A DNA stretch of 64,000 nt, from assembly GCA_905116865.2 (NCBI GenBank), contig CAJHNH020006246.1, positions 170,001-234,000 of the forward strand, written 5' to 3'. Under the pieces are notes generated by a model. It worked only from the letters and a program-made list of their open reading frames with translations, made no database searches and was not told where the DNA came from. Origin of the DNA: Candidula unifasciata. Taxonomy: Eukaryota; Mollusca; Gastropoda; Stylommatophora; Geomitridae. A program made the translations under genes and the position numbers. Shown here one piece after another: positions 23,271 to 34,159 of this stretch (within the stretch, counting starts at the first letter, position 1; the number at the start of each line of letters is the position of its first letter).

Positions 23271-24544
23271 TATTTTTTAAGTTCTGACTCCTCTATCACT
23301 TCTACTGTCAGTTTGTAATAATATCACTGTTCTCATTTTCCTCTGTTACTTTTACCCTGAATTTGTATTTTGTCTCAATGCTCTCCAGTCCTGTCTCGCT
23401 GTAACGCTCAATTTGTAATGCTGTCGCAGTGTTCTCCGGTTCCTCAATCAGTTCCACTCTCCATATAATTGTTTCAGTATTATCCTGTCCCTCACTTCTC
23501 TTTTACCCGACAGAAAGACACACGGACGGACCTTATATGGGCAGAATCTGTTTCACCCCCTGTAGCACTTATCCGTTGGTCCTGCTTGCTGTCCGTTACA
23601 CTCCCAACATTAGCGCTGACTATACTAGCCAATAAACTGATAAATATCGCTTCCCTCTTGCCGCCAGCTTGTAGCAGTGTTTGAGCAGTTTACAGAAGAA
23701 AAAACCTGAAATATAGCAGCGTGTGTGTGTGTTCGCGCTGTGTAAGTGTGTTACCTATAATATATTCACCAGTAGTATCCCCTTCAGTATAGATCTTATC
23801 TCTTCTCGCGACGGCGGCCTTTCATTGAAGTAAAATGGTGAGAATTTTGTATGCCAGCGACAGATGGCTCGCTATTGACATGGTAAAATAACTTTGTTCA
23901 CGCACCACGGCAAAATAGACAACTGAAAAGGCAGAGGTAGTTATTTGAAATTATAATAGACACATAGTTGCGACAATTCGTTTGGAACTAGAAAAGTCAC
24001 CCAGTCGTATCAAGTCGTAAACACCCCCCCCCCCTTTTTTTTCCCCCCACTTTTTTAAATATTTTTTATTATTACCCTTTTCTGTTAGCGCATTTACAGT
24101 ATGTTTATACATTCAGATGTCCCTCCTATTGCCACATCTAAAAGGCTGCAACAAGCTATATGATTTCGCACAATACGCAACCAGCAACCAGTGTTTTTCA
24201 AACGGAGACACTGGTTCAGTGGATAAGGAAATATACACTTGAATTAACCTAATGATGCGGAAACCAGATGAATTAGAGCACAAAAAGTGGCACAGATAAC
24301 ATAAAGATAATCATTCTTGCATTCGCATGGTTTCCATTATATTAAAGGTGTTCTGATTCTTTTTTTTTTTTTAAATTAAAAAAAAAATAATACTTCCAAA
24401 ACATGTTGTATATATTATATTTATTTGTTATGCATGCGTATTTGATACAACATATTACCGGTAGATAGTTCACACTGATCGGACATTGTGGAAATGAACA
24501 CAAACAAGCACGGAACGTCTCTATCAGATTACAATTACAAGATT
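23271..24544. other. Degenerate array edge, then unassigned sequence
   Basis: Worn units of the 49-bp array can be traced to about 23480. From there on I see no gene; C-run and T-run at 24023-24045, and A and T runs at 24360-24390. Confidence 0.55.
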
Positions 24545-24598
24545 GTTAGTTAGCTGCGTATCCTTTACAGGACGTTGCTGAACCAGTCTCGGCATTTT
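24545..24598 (-). mobile_element. Family A SINE, 3' fragment
   Basis: GTTAGCTGCGTATCCTTTAC followed by AGGACGTTGCTGAACCAGTC is the complement of the family A 3' end. Only about 50 bp remain. Confidence 0.75.
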
Positions 24599-25062
24599 TT
24601 TTTTAAAGTCAAATAATTCTGATAAGTAAATTGAAATTGTAAAGAAATTTTAAATCCATTATGAAAAATAGAAAGACTGGACAGAGTTAAAGTTCTGCAG
24701 TTACACTTTTTAATGTTCAAAACGTTTTTTTGTTTTTGTTTGGGGGGGGGGGGGGGGGGGGGGGGGGTTACAGTGTTGACTGCAGACTCAGAAGATGCTA
24801 AGTCAGTCAACTAGATAGTTGCAGATCCAGCTTCACTGCTATGAGTGTGATTGCTTTTTTTCCCCTTTGAACTACACAGAAACCCCATCGCTGTCCCATG
24901 TTAACAGATGCCAAGTTCGAATCGCAGATTAGGGTTAGAAGTTTTTGTAGGAATGTTTGGTGTCTAACGATATCGCGTTATCCATCACTGCTCACTCCCG
25001 TTCCACCCCAGTTGATTTTCGGGCACATAATCACGACCTTCTTCTTTACACATACAGTACAG
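24599..25062. other. Unassigned sequence with a 28-bp G run
   Basis: Run of about 28 G at 24740-24767. At 24915-24930 AAGTTCGAATCGCAG resembles a tRNA B box, a possible worn SINE head. No gene. Confidence 0.5.
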
Positions 25063-25231
25063 CAGTGATTCCCCAACTGTGCGCCGCGGCGCCCCGGGAA
25101 GCCGTGTCCTCTTCACATGGGCGCCGCGAAATATTGTAACAGCTTCATAATTAATTCAACCAAGACACGAATAGTCATAGTTTTACATTGTAAAAACGGC
25201 GCCGCCTTCAAGAAAAATTTGGGAAACACTG
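25063..25231 (+). mobile_element. hAT non-autonomous element, 169 bp
   Basis: Ends CAGTGATTCCCCAACTGTGC and AATTTGGGAAACACTG; the left end GCGCCGCGGCGCCCCGGGAA is shared with the copies at 48276 and 62884 in opposite orientation. Flanking 8-mers CAGTACAG (25055-25062) and CAGTACTT (25232-25239) match at 6 of 8. Confidence 0.8.
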
Positions 25232-25621
25232 CAGTACTTTTTTTTTTTTTATATAGTGTTTCAACATACTTTAGTAATTGATTCTACCCCAAGCTGAAAT
25301 AATTACCCATGAACGTTGCTAACACGTCACATGTGGAACACACGTTCGCACGGGTCCACGGTTGCAGGACCGGGGGATAATTTCTGCAGTAAATCAACGT
25401 AATTAAGTTGATTAAAGCAACAGCGAGTGGTAGTAGGAGGGCAGTCTTCGTGTAGCAGCAACAGGCAGGGAACGAAATGTCGAAGGTCTCTAGAACCGCG
25501 TGAGTCAGGGATATGTGTAGTTCTGGTCTGTCTTTCTGAAATAAGAGCACGGGCACAGATGTTAGGTCCCCTTCTTATCTGAAGCCAAGCGTTTATGCAT
25601 AAGTTATAATAAATTTACATA
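25232..25621. other. Unassigned sequence
   Basis: T-run at 25240-25251, then unique sequence with no recognised gene. Confidence 0.5.
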
Positions 25622-25740
25622 AAGCAAGGGACTTTTCTCCCACACCGTCAGGCGTATTGGGCATGTAGTCTTAGTCCTTAACTTTACAGACACTCGGTGG
25701 GTTTTGTCATCAACACCACGCCGGCTGCCTTTACTTTGAT
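25622..25740 (-). mobile_element. Family C repeat fragment
   Basis: GTCAGGCGTATTGGGCATGT, then CACTCGGTGGGTTTTGTCAT and CCACGCCGGCTGCCTTTAC follow the 5316 copy. It abuts a family B copy. Confidence 0.75.
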
Positions 25741-25970
25741 CGACCTTCTTCTTCTCGTTCACCGGCTGTAAACTCCGGCGGAAAGTTCTGGTTATTCTTC
25801 AGTCCTGTTCCAGAACCCGAGTGTTGCGTGTGACTTTAAAGGAAGCTCCCAATTATTCGAAGGAAGCTCCCAATTATTCGACTCTTACGACATGCTTTTG
25901 GGTAGGCAGTGGGTCTATTCTTGTTTTTTCCCATAATAGGGCCCCGGAACCCACACGGGGAATCGACCTT
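25741..25970 (+). mobile_element. Family B SINE-like repeat with internal duplication
   Basis: CTTCTTCTCGTTCACCGGCT, TAAACTCCGGCGGAAAGTTC, then two copies of AAGGAAGCTCCCAATTATTC (25841 and 25861), followed by GACTCTTACGACATGCTTTT and GAACCCACACGGGG. About 50 bp of the family middle are missing where the duplication sits. Confidence 0.85.
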
Positions 25971-26052
25971 CTGATTCGCAGGCGAGATAAAAGTGAAGTC
26001 TCAGTTCCAATCCTTCAGTCGCATTTGACATCTAAAGCTAACCTCATGTTTT

Positions 26053-26673
<621 letters not shown>

Positions 26674-27030
26674 CTAAATCATCAGGCTCGACTCCCACCC
26701 CCTCCCTGCCCCAGGTAGAATTCCCCAACTTGATTTTGAGCAGGTCATGATAACTGTGAGCGCCAAGTCTTCACAGTTCCAGTTGATAGGACATGTGAAG
26801 CCAGAGTGACTCAAAGCTCTCCTATATAACTCAGTAACTGGTGTCATCGATTCCGAGTGATACTTCCCATCCTTTTTTATGATACATTTTTTTTCGTTAT
26901 TTGAAGCTCTACTCTTGCTCTTACTAGGAGTCGCAATATAGCCTGGCCATAAATATGGCCTAAAGCCTGAACGCGGTTTCTGGGACTTCTCCACGGTGAT
27001 CCTCATCCACATGGTGGCACATTGTGTCAT
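26674..27030 (-). other. Unassigned open frame, 118 codons, possible exon fragment
   Basis: In non-repetitive DNA, the minus strand is open for 118 codons from an ATG at 27030. It ends with a stop at 26674. The most protein-like part is ELYRRALSHSGFTCPINWNC followed by EDLALTVIMTC. An NCExxA motif after a helix with R-A-L and a hydrophobic strand faintly recalls the LRAT domain (NCEHFA), but I see no upstream histidine box, so that is speculative. No clear splice sites mark its ends; the last 20 codons look random. Confidence 0.3.
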
Positions 27031-27589
27031 AGGGTGTTTATCGCTTGTGTGATGTCCTGGTGAGGTAGAAAGTCAGTCATCGATTCGCGGCATTTAGATG
27101 ACTGGTGCCCTGTTACAGACCAGATAAAAGCCAGTAGGATGAAAACCAGATGTTGAAATGGATCTACAACAGGCTTTGACAACAGCCTGACTAGGCAAGT
27201 TATATATCAGGAATATCCACGGGTGGTGTTGGGGGAATTTGAAAAGACATCTAATCTGGAGAAATATAGACGCGAAGGTCGGAAGTATGTGAATGGCATT
27301 GACGCTGCTAGATTAAGAATGAAACTGCATTTCTGCTGTCGGAGAACTGTATCTATAGCAGGCATTAGCCACACACAGTTCAAAAGATATTTCGTGGGCT
27401 GATAAACGATAGGTAGACGGATTTCTGGCGGCGGTCAGTTTTTGAATAAGTTGTGAAAGGAAGTCTGTTGTAAATATTCTAACAGACTAGTGGGTGATGT
27501 CGGCTTGCCAAAGTTATCTTGTTCCATTATCGTCGTCACACCAATCTGCGTCACCTTTATCAAAACCAGAACCACCAAAGCCATCTTTG
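27031..27589. other. Unassigned sequence
   Basis: Non-repetitive and moderately GC-rich; no gene recognised. Confidence 0.5.
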
Positions 27590-27700
27590 GTCATCATCAT
27601 CTTCATAACATTAATCATCATCATGCTGTTCATCTTCCGAGCTCGCACAACGACTGGGCAAAGCACCCAGTTAGCTAGACGATTCAGTTTTATTTCCTAA
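27590..27700 (+). mobile_element. Family B-related fragment, ATC-rich head
   Basis: ATC-rich stretch followed by CGACTGGGCAAAGCACCCAG and TTAGCTAGACGATT, as at 11400-11460. Confidence 0.5.
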
Positions 27701-27869
27701 TTATACCATCTCTTAAGTGTGAACGATGGTCGGGATCTGTTCTTATTGGGTTTACATGCGACTCACGGCTCATCAGCTCACCGTGGTTTCAGATTGCAGA
27801 TTCTGAACCACATAGAAGAACGGATGAGGCACAACCAACCGAACACGCTCAGTATGGTTTGGTAGGCAC

Positions 27870-28115
27870 GTGCGAAGTCTTCTTCTTGGTGGAAAGTTCT
27901 GGTTGTTCGTCCACTTCTGGCTGTTTCAGAACCGGAGTGTTGCGTGTGTACCCTTTTTACAGATCTGACTCAGTTGTATGCAAACTGCTTGTTCCTTGCC
28001 TCTCAGGCAGATGCACTCCGACTTCGAAGAAATCTCCCAATTAGTCGACTCTTACGACATGCTTTTGGGTAATCAGTTGGTCTATTCTTGGTTTCCCTAT
28101 AAAAGGGCCCCGGGA
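27870..28115 (+). mobile_element. Family B SINE-like repeat
   Basis: GGTGGAAAGTTCTGGTTGTT, GTCCACTTCTGG, TCAGAACCGGAGTGTTGCGT, CTCAGGCAGATGCACTCCGA, TAGTCGACTCTTACGACATG, TTGGGTAATCAGTTGGTCTA and GGGCCCCGGGAACG in the standard order. One of the best conserved copies. Confidence 0.88.
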
Positions 28116-28978
28116 ACGTGCGAAATAATAACTGTACTCATAATATACGACCACCCTATTTAGCAACTATGACCACCCCAATCATAACATAAACCACACT
28201 TTTACTTCTTAATAAGAGAACCACATGTCCCCTCTGGTTAGCGCTGTTGTCTTCCTCACTTTCTCAGCATACAACACTAAAGCAATATCTGTGTGTGTGT
28301 GTCTGTGTGTGTCCTCCCCCACCCCTCCACCCCCGTCCGTCCGTCACACCCTAATATTTGACAATACCTCTGATAAACATACAGTGGTTATCAGTTCACC
28401 GATCATATTGTGATATTTACTGCTTCGTTTCATATTTACCTAGGGGACGCCACATGTGTCAGTAGTTTGTTTGACGGCAGGTGGTTTGAAGTAAATGTTT
28501 AAACTTTGTATGTGTGCTGGTCCCTCTGGGTGGGTGTCTGTGAGAGCAGTTTCACATCTCCGACATACCAGGATTCGAAGTCATCTGCGGTTTGATTTAG
28601 TAGCAGGCCGATTCGCGACGATTTGAATAACGGCTTGAGTGCTTTATTGTTCAGATAGCAAGGGCGAATTGTTGAACATAAAATTGTCAGCTGAAACTAT
28701 AGCCGTTCAGTAAATCACCAGGTCTGTTACAGAACATCAAGTTCGCCAGTGCTCTAGCCCTATGTGCTTTTATAGCAAATGCATCTTCAGTGTCATGTAT
28801 CTACCGCCCCTGCGGTCTGCCTCTGCCTTATTTTCCGAACACAGTAGCCTCCATCACCGTTCTCTCCAGGCCATCCTGATGTTTAACATCGGGAAAATAC
28901 CTCGGCTTTCAGGACAGGATGAAGTGAAGCTACAGACAATCAATGCGGAGCTTGGATAGCGACTGAAGATTATATCAT
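28116..28978. other. Unassigned sequence
   Basis: A short GT run near 28282-28310; no gene or recognised family. Confidence 0.5.
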
Positions 28979-29252
28979 CCTTATCTTCGCGTTCACCGGC
29001 TATAAACTCCATCGGAAAGTTCTGGTTGTTCATCCACCTCTGGGCTTTCGCCTTGTTCCAGAATCTGAATACTGCGTGCACATCCGTTTTACAGATCTGA
29101 TTTATGCAGACTGTTGGTTCATTGCTTCTCAGAGAGATTCACTCAGAATTCCCCAGTTAGTCTACTTTTACAACCTGCTTTTTTCTTTGGGAAGGCAGTG
29201 GGTCTATGCTTGTTTTCCTCACATTGGGGTTCCAGAACCCACACGGGGATGA
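28979..29252 (+). mobile_element. Family B SINE-like repeat, near full length
   Basis: TTCACCGGCTATAAACTCCA, CGGAAAGTTCTGGTTGTTCA, TCCACCTCTGGGCTTT, GCACATCCGTTTTACAGATC, GCAGACTGTTGGTTCATTGC, a diverged core (TAGTCTACTTTTACAACCTG) and GAACCCACACGGGGA. It lies 80 bp before a family A copy. Confidence 0.88.
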
Positions 29253-29331
29253 AGACTACATGAAACCGCGTGGCCCTCAAAACGTTGGGTTGAGAAAGGT
29301 TGGCTACATCACACGGCGTTCCATTTGTTCT

Positions 29332-29563
29332 GGTTAGTTGCGTATCCTTTACAGGACGTTGCAGAACCAACCCCAACAGCCCCTGGCCGTCGTGTGGTTT
29401 TTCTAGGAAAATTTACGTCTAGTAGTTTGCCATTGCTTCCTGGACGGTCGGCTTTCTTGACACCACTGTCAAAGCCAAATCAAGGTGCATGGCCCGCAGC
29501 TGGGATCGAACCCGGCATCCCGGCATTACGAAGCGTTCGCATCGACTTAGCCACAGAGCCGAC
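29332..29563 (-). mobile_element. Family A tRNA-derived SINE, full length
   Basis: Full 232-bp copy. Plus-strand order: GGTTAGTTGCGTATCCTTTA, CCCCTGGCCGTCGTGTGG, ATTTACGTCTAGTAGTTTGC, the B-box complement GGGATCGAACCCGGC and the head complement TTAGCCACAGAGCCGAC. The flanks GTTCCATTTGTTCT and GTTCCACTGGGTGT agree at about 10 of 14 positions, a possible aged duplication. Confidence 0.9.
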
Positions 29564-29952
29564 GTTCCACTGGGTGTATACAAAATATTAAGTCTAGCAT
29601 CATGTGCCCGATGATGCGTCACGGGCGTCAAAAATAAAGGGAAACTTCTTCTCTTTGCTGGGCTGAAAAAGTTGCAGAGTTGAAGCTAGTCTCACAGCGG
29701 ATTCACAGACACAAGAGAGTAGTTTTAGATTTGTATCTCTCCGTGAATATCTGCATTTTATGTATACTTGTTTTCCTACTATAAAAAAAGACAGCTGTCG
29801 GTGCACACCTGTATAATCCAATGCGCTCCTGTTGTCCCTCACCTTCCCTTAATATGTTACAAGGTGGGGACTTTATGTTGAAGACAGTAGGTATTCAAAC
29901 GCCTTGCGTGTGTTGATCATATGTGTGTCTCTATTCATACAGCTCTTCTCCT
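29564..29952. other. Unassigned sequence
   Basis: No gene or repeat recognised. Confidence 0.5.
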
Positions 29953-30087
<135 letters not shown>

Positions 30088-30799
30088 TTCACACAGTCAC
30101 AAGTAAGTCTTCTAGTTACTCCATGCCTGATCAAACCGTGGTCTTCTCTTTAGACATTCCAATTTCTCTTTCGTCCAGTTTTCTTGTTGTCCTGGTGCAT
30201 AATCCCTTTATACCATTATTGAAGTGAATTACATTCTGTCTATCTCTTGCCTTTCATGTCGTGAGTCGACTTCATTACCATTGTCTGTCTGTCTGTCCCC
30301 AGTGTTCTAAAATCCGACTAATTAAGCACAGTACAAATCCTCCAAGTTCTGTTCGCATGTTCGTTGTGGACGATTTGGTGACGTACTTCAAAATCGGCGA
30401 AGTACAATTCTAACAACTTGAGCGCGTATTTATTATTTTGTTAACTGTTATAAACTGTTAAAATTCTTACATTTTAAAGCAACTTCATCTGCTGTTATCA
30501 TTGTGCTGCAGATATTCGACCTCATTGACTTCCTTCAGAATTGCTCTTTTACTATTATGTTGCGTTCAGTGTGCTTTCTGTAGATTATGATTACTACCAC
30601 TTATGTCATTCTGCTTTATGAGATCTCTGTCTCTGCCCTACAGTATTCGTTTTATTCGAGCTATCGGCTGTATAGAGCATGTATTTTTTTTTTTTACCAT
30701 AAAAAAAAAAAAAAAGACTTTTGCAATTGCAGCCACCATTTCGCTTAGCTGATATACAACTTTCCAGTAAGTACCACATACCAGATGACATTGTATTTG
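30088..30799. other. Unassigned sequence
   Basis: Facing T and A runs at 30687-30715; no gene. Confidence 0.5.
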
Positions 30800-31260
30800 C
30801 GAAATGTGCTCGTTGTTATTACTGGATATGACAACTGCCGCGATGTTGCAGCTGAATACGACGTGGAAGAGCAAAATCGGCATCGCAATGAAGGTCACTG
30901 TTTACAAACCACTGGTATTGTATTTGTTCTTAAACGGATGTGAGAGTTGGACTTTTGCTGTACAAATGGAGAGGAGGATTCAGGCTTTTTAATGTAAATG
31001 CTACAGACACATTTTATGATTTAGTTATTTAGAATACAGAACTAAAAAAAAATATGTCACAGAGAAAATATATAACTTTGCGGGACATCTAGAGCCTCAT
31101 TTGACAGTGGTAAAAACGCTTGGTTTGAGCACGTGGTGAGACATGATTCGATTGCAAAGACTATGTTTCAGGGAACAATTGGGAGGGGGGGGGGGTTTGA
31201 AGAAGAGGAGGGCAAAGAAGAACCTGAAATGACAACATCAAGAAAGGGACAGGATTAAGA
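30800..31260 (+). pseudogene. RTE-like reverse transcriptase, C-terminal remnant
   Basis: The frame from 30804 reads LQLNTTWKSKIGIAMKVTVY, then KPLVLYLFLNGCESWTFAVQ and MERRIQAF. This is the thumb region of RTE-type ORF2, with the highly conserved YGCESWT block (here NGCESWT). Past a stop at 30990 the reading goes on in broken frames with LEYRTKKKYVTEK-like, FEHVVRHD-like and arginine-rich tail pieces to about 31250. Catalytic motifs are absent. A G-run at 31182-31193 interrupts the tail. Confidence 0.85.
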
Positions 31261-31454
31261 TATACACTTATTCATTAAGCGGAAGACAAAGATGGCGGGT
31301 TTTATGTGCTAGTGCTTCCATCAATACACCTCCACGATCCTAATGGGTCTAGTTTTTTTTTTAATGTACACTGTTATTGAGGTGATCATGTCCATTTCTG
31401 TTTGACTTATGCTCAAAATGATGAAAAGTGGAACTATATGCAAGTAAATAACCC

Positions 31455-31575
31455 TTTTACCTCATTGGCGCATCGGGCATACCGCTGCAGCTCACTAAAT
31501 CGGCTTGTGATGGGTGGTATGGTCAACTTCACGCCGGCTGATGCTGTCGTTGTCTGTGATATTTTAGGCTGGAAC
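31455..31575 (-). mobile_element. Family C repeat fragment, diverged
   Basis: GCGCATCGGGCATACC, AATCGGCTTGTGATGGGTGG, GGTCAACTTCACGCCGGCTG and TAGGCTGGAACAACCCGGGA line up with the 5316 copy at reduced identity. Confidence 0.55.
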
Positions 31576-32527
31576 AACCCGGGAGCTTGAGTCCTTTAAA
31601 AAAAATATATCGCTTTAGTGCGGATTCAAAGGCAGTCAAGACCTTTAGGCAACCAAGTGTCTATCCACTCACTATTGCGTCTCTCTCGTTTGTGCGGTAA
31701 ATGTTGATTATTTTGTTGCCTCTGAAGACGTCTTTTCGTTGACACACACACCCCCTACCCTCTTACGATATAGACCTTGTATCTTCATTATGCAGTGGCA
31801 GGCTAACAGACGTTAAATTGCCTAATAAAACTGCTTTGGAAAAAGAGGGTAGGGGGTAGGGAGATAATGCTGCCTCTGTCTAGGCAGGCAAGCTCCCCAC
31901 GATGACTTCATAGAATGATCATTTATTCCCTCAGTAATGGGACCCCTGCGCACCCAGACATAAGTTTATCCCTACTACATATCTACCTTCACATCTATGC
32001 ACACACACCTTCGTTTCATTTTTAATGTTTCTTTAGTCAGCCAAATATAGACACTTTTGTCTTGGTTATGCTTTGCCATCGGCGGTCAGATTTCCCGGTT
32101 GGATGGGTTTACAACAGTTTTTGACCCCAACCCGTCACCTGTAAAGTCAGAAAGCAAGGGTTTCAAGTAAACAGTCAGGTCTAAACTTTATTTAAACGCT
32201 ACCAGGTGTCTTGTATATTTGTTTTCCCATGAAAATCTAGGTCACACGGATAACCAACCAGTCGCCGTGTCATTTCTCTTGAAGATTTGTAATCCATAGG
32301 TAACTCCTGTGTGAACATGAGGACCAGCTAGAAGATCAATCGTTGATGGCACATACAAACAGCACTGCGAAAGTAGTGACAGAAACGGATAGAAAAAGAC
32401 TGCATTCTAGTTGTGAACACATGGAAAAGATGAAAGACCACCTTTCGGCGACTTTGATCTTACACAACACGTTGTTCATCGTGAATTTAATAATAATAAT
32501 AATAATACAAAATATAGTGCAAAAAAA
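31576..32527. other. Unassigned sequence
   Basis: No gene recognised; a short (TAA)n run near 32487. Confidence 0.5.
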
Positions 32528-32800
32528 TAGAATGAACGAACTTTATTTCCAAGTGGTCACACGGGCCCATCTTACATTCGCCCTTTCAAATTACTAACGT
32601 CCATACGGCAGAATAAAAATTATCCATGTTCTGTTCATAGATATCAAACTTCATAGTATTTATATTCAGTAAAAAATACAACAGCATGGATGGCAAATGC
32701 ATACCTTCAGATGTACAGACAGACACACGACACACAAGATGAGGATGCATAGACAGAAACACCCAAACACTTAGGCACACACATATGCGCTTTCATTTTT
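32528..32800 (-). mobile_element. CR1-like LINE 3' UTR fragment
   Basis: GAACGAACTTTATTTCCAAG, CATCTTACATTCGCCCTTTC and AGCATGGATGGCAAATGCAT align with 217-400. The alignment continues into a CA-rich part (ACAGACAGACACACGACACA, CACTTAGGCACACACATATG) whose counterpart at 455-480 also reads CACTTAGGCATCC. No reverse-transcriptase part follows. Confidence 0.75.
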
Positions 32801-33419
32801 TCTTCTGTCTATCCAATATAGCTATTGGAAGGGGTGTCAAGATGGCCTGCTCAGGTGTTATTGGAGATTTCCTTTGTAAGAAATATACATAAGGATTAAG
32901 GTAAAGAGGGTCATGTGTCACCTGCCTAGTGTATAGAACCTACCTAGTATACATACAGCCCTATCACTCCAGCAGTAACTGCTGCTGAATTACTTTTCAT
33001 TACATTGAAATGCAGGCTAAGCGGATATCTCCACCCGCTGCTACTGTCGCTGTGTGTGCTTGTGTGTATGTGTGTTGCCTGCGGTCACATGATTCACAAT
33101 CTACGCCTTCAGTCGTGAAGATCGCCCCGCCTAAAGCGAAATACAAGAAAGAAAAGCGTCTCTCCCCCCTCCCCCAATTTAACCTTTTCAAGTTTTGTAC
33201 AGCTTGTGGGTGACTTGCAAATGTGATTATCCACCACCACCACCACCACTACCCCTGTCTGCCTTTTATTATTTATCTTTGAGGCTCTGCTCAATACATA
33301 AAAAGGGGTAAAAGTCGTGTTTAGCACACGTGTAGATAGATGTAGGGAGATAATTTCTGAGGCAGTGGTTTTTCTGTCAGTGACGATTGCTAGGAGCATT
33401 TTCAGCTAACGAACAAAGC
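32801..33419. other. Unassigned sequence
   Basis: No gene recognised; a short (CAC)n run at 33231-33248. Confidence 0.5.
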
Positions 33420-34155
33420 CGGTTTGTCGAACGTGCAGTTCTACTGTGTAGTTATGCTGTATTCGTTGTAAATTACCTGTTAGCGTATCGGTTCAGTTTG
33501 TTCAGTAGAAGGAATATACGGTCAAAATTCATTCAAAAGTTTGTTTTTTTAAACCGCGTAGTATATTTGTATACTTTTTTTTTAAATGACGTACTAGCGT
33601 CTCATTACGGTTAAGCAAACCGTACGGTCAAAATTGATTCACACGTTTACTGTATACTTTTTTTTTAAGCATTGCAAATTGCGTATTAAGTTAGATAAGT
33701 GGAAAATACAGTCAGAATTGATTCACACATTATTTTGCCTCATTAGTTATGCTATGTGTGCTGTAAAGTACCTGTTAGTTTATCCATCAGATAAGTGAAG
33801 CGTATCTGTTATGTGGAAAATTCGGTCAGAATTGATTTACACATTGCCTTATTAGTTATGCTATGTGTGCTGTAAAGTACCTGTTAGTTTATCCATCAGT
33901 AAGTGGAAGAGACTGTCAAAAATTGATTCACGCATTTGACTGTATATTGTTACGCTTATTCGCTGTGAATGATATATGAGTGTGTTGGTATATTCAAGCG
34001 GTAGACACAGTTAGAAATAGTTTTTTGCGTGATTTAGTCATGCTGTATTTGTCATGCTATGTGCACATTAGATTTTAGTTTATGGGCATAGTACAGTGGT
34101 AGCCATAGTGAGAACCTATTCATGTATTATGTCTTATAATTATTCTGTACACGTG
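33420..34155 (+). repeat. Degenerate tandem repeat, about 6 units of 105-140 bp
   Basis: TAGTTATGCTATGTGTGCTG, TAAAGTACCTGTTAGTTTAT and GGTCAGAATTGATTCACAC recur in order. The two central units (33745 and 33850) are nearly identical over 65 bp; outer ones are worn. Confidence 0.85.
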
Positions 34156-34159
34156 GTAA

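Noticed and set aside
26674..27030. Exostosin-type glycosyltransferase exon (because of NCEDLA)
   Set aside because: Only four or five residues fit and the flanking residues expected for that family are absent; kept only as an unassigned open frame.
29143..29376. Minus-strand frame across the SINE pair as coding
   Set aside because: Entirely within family B and family A repeats.
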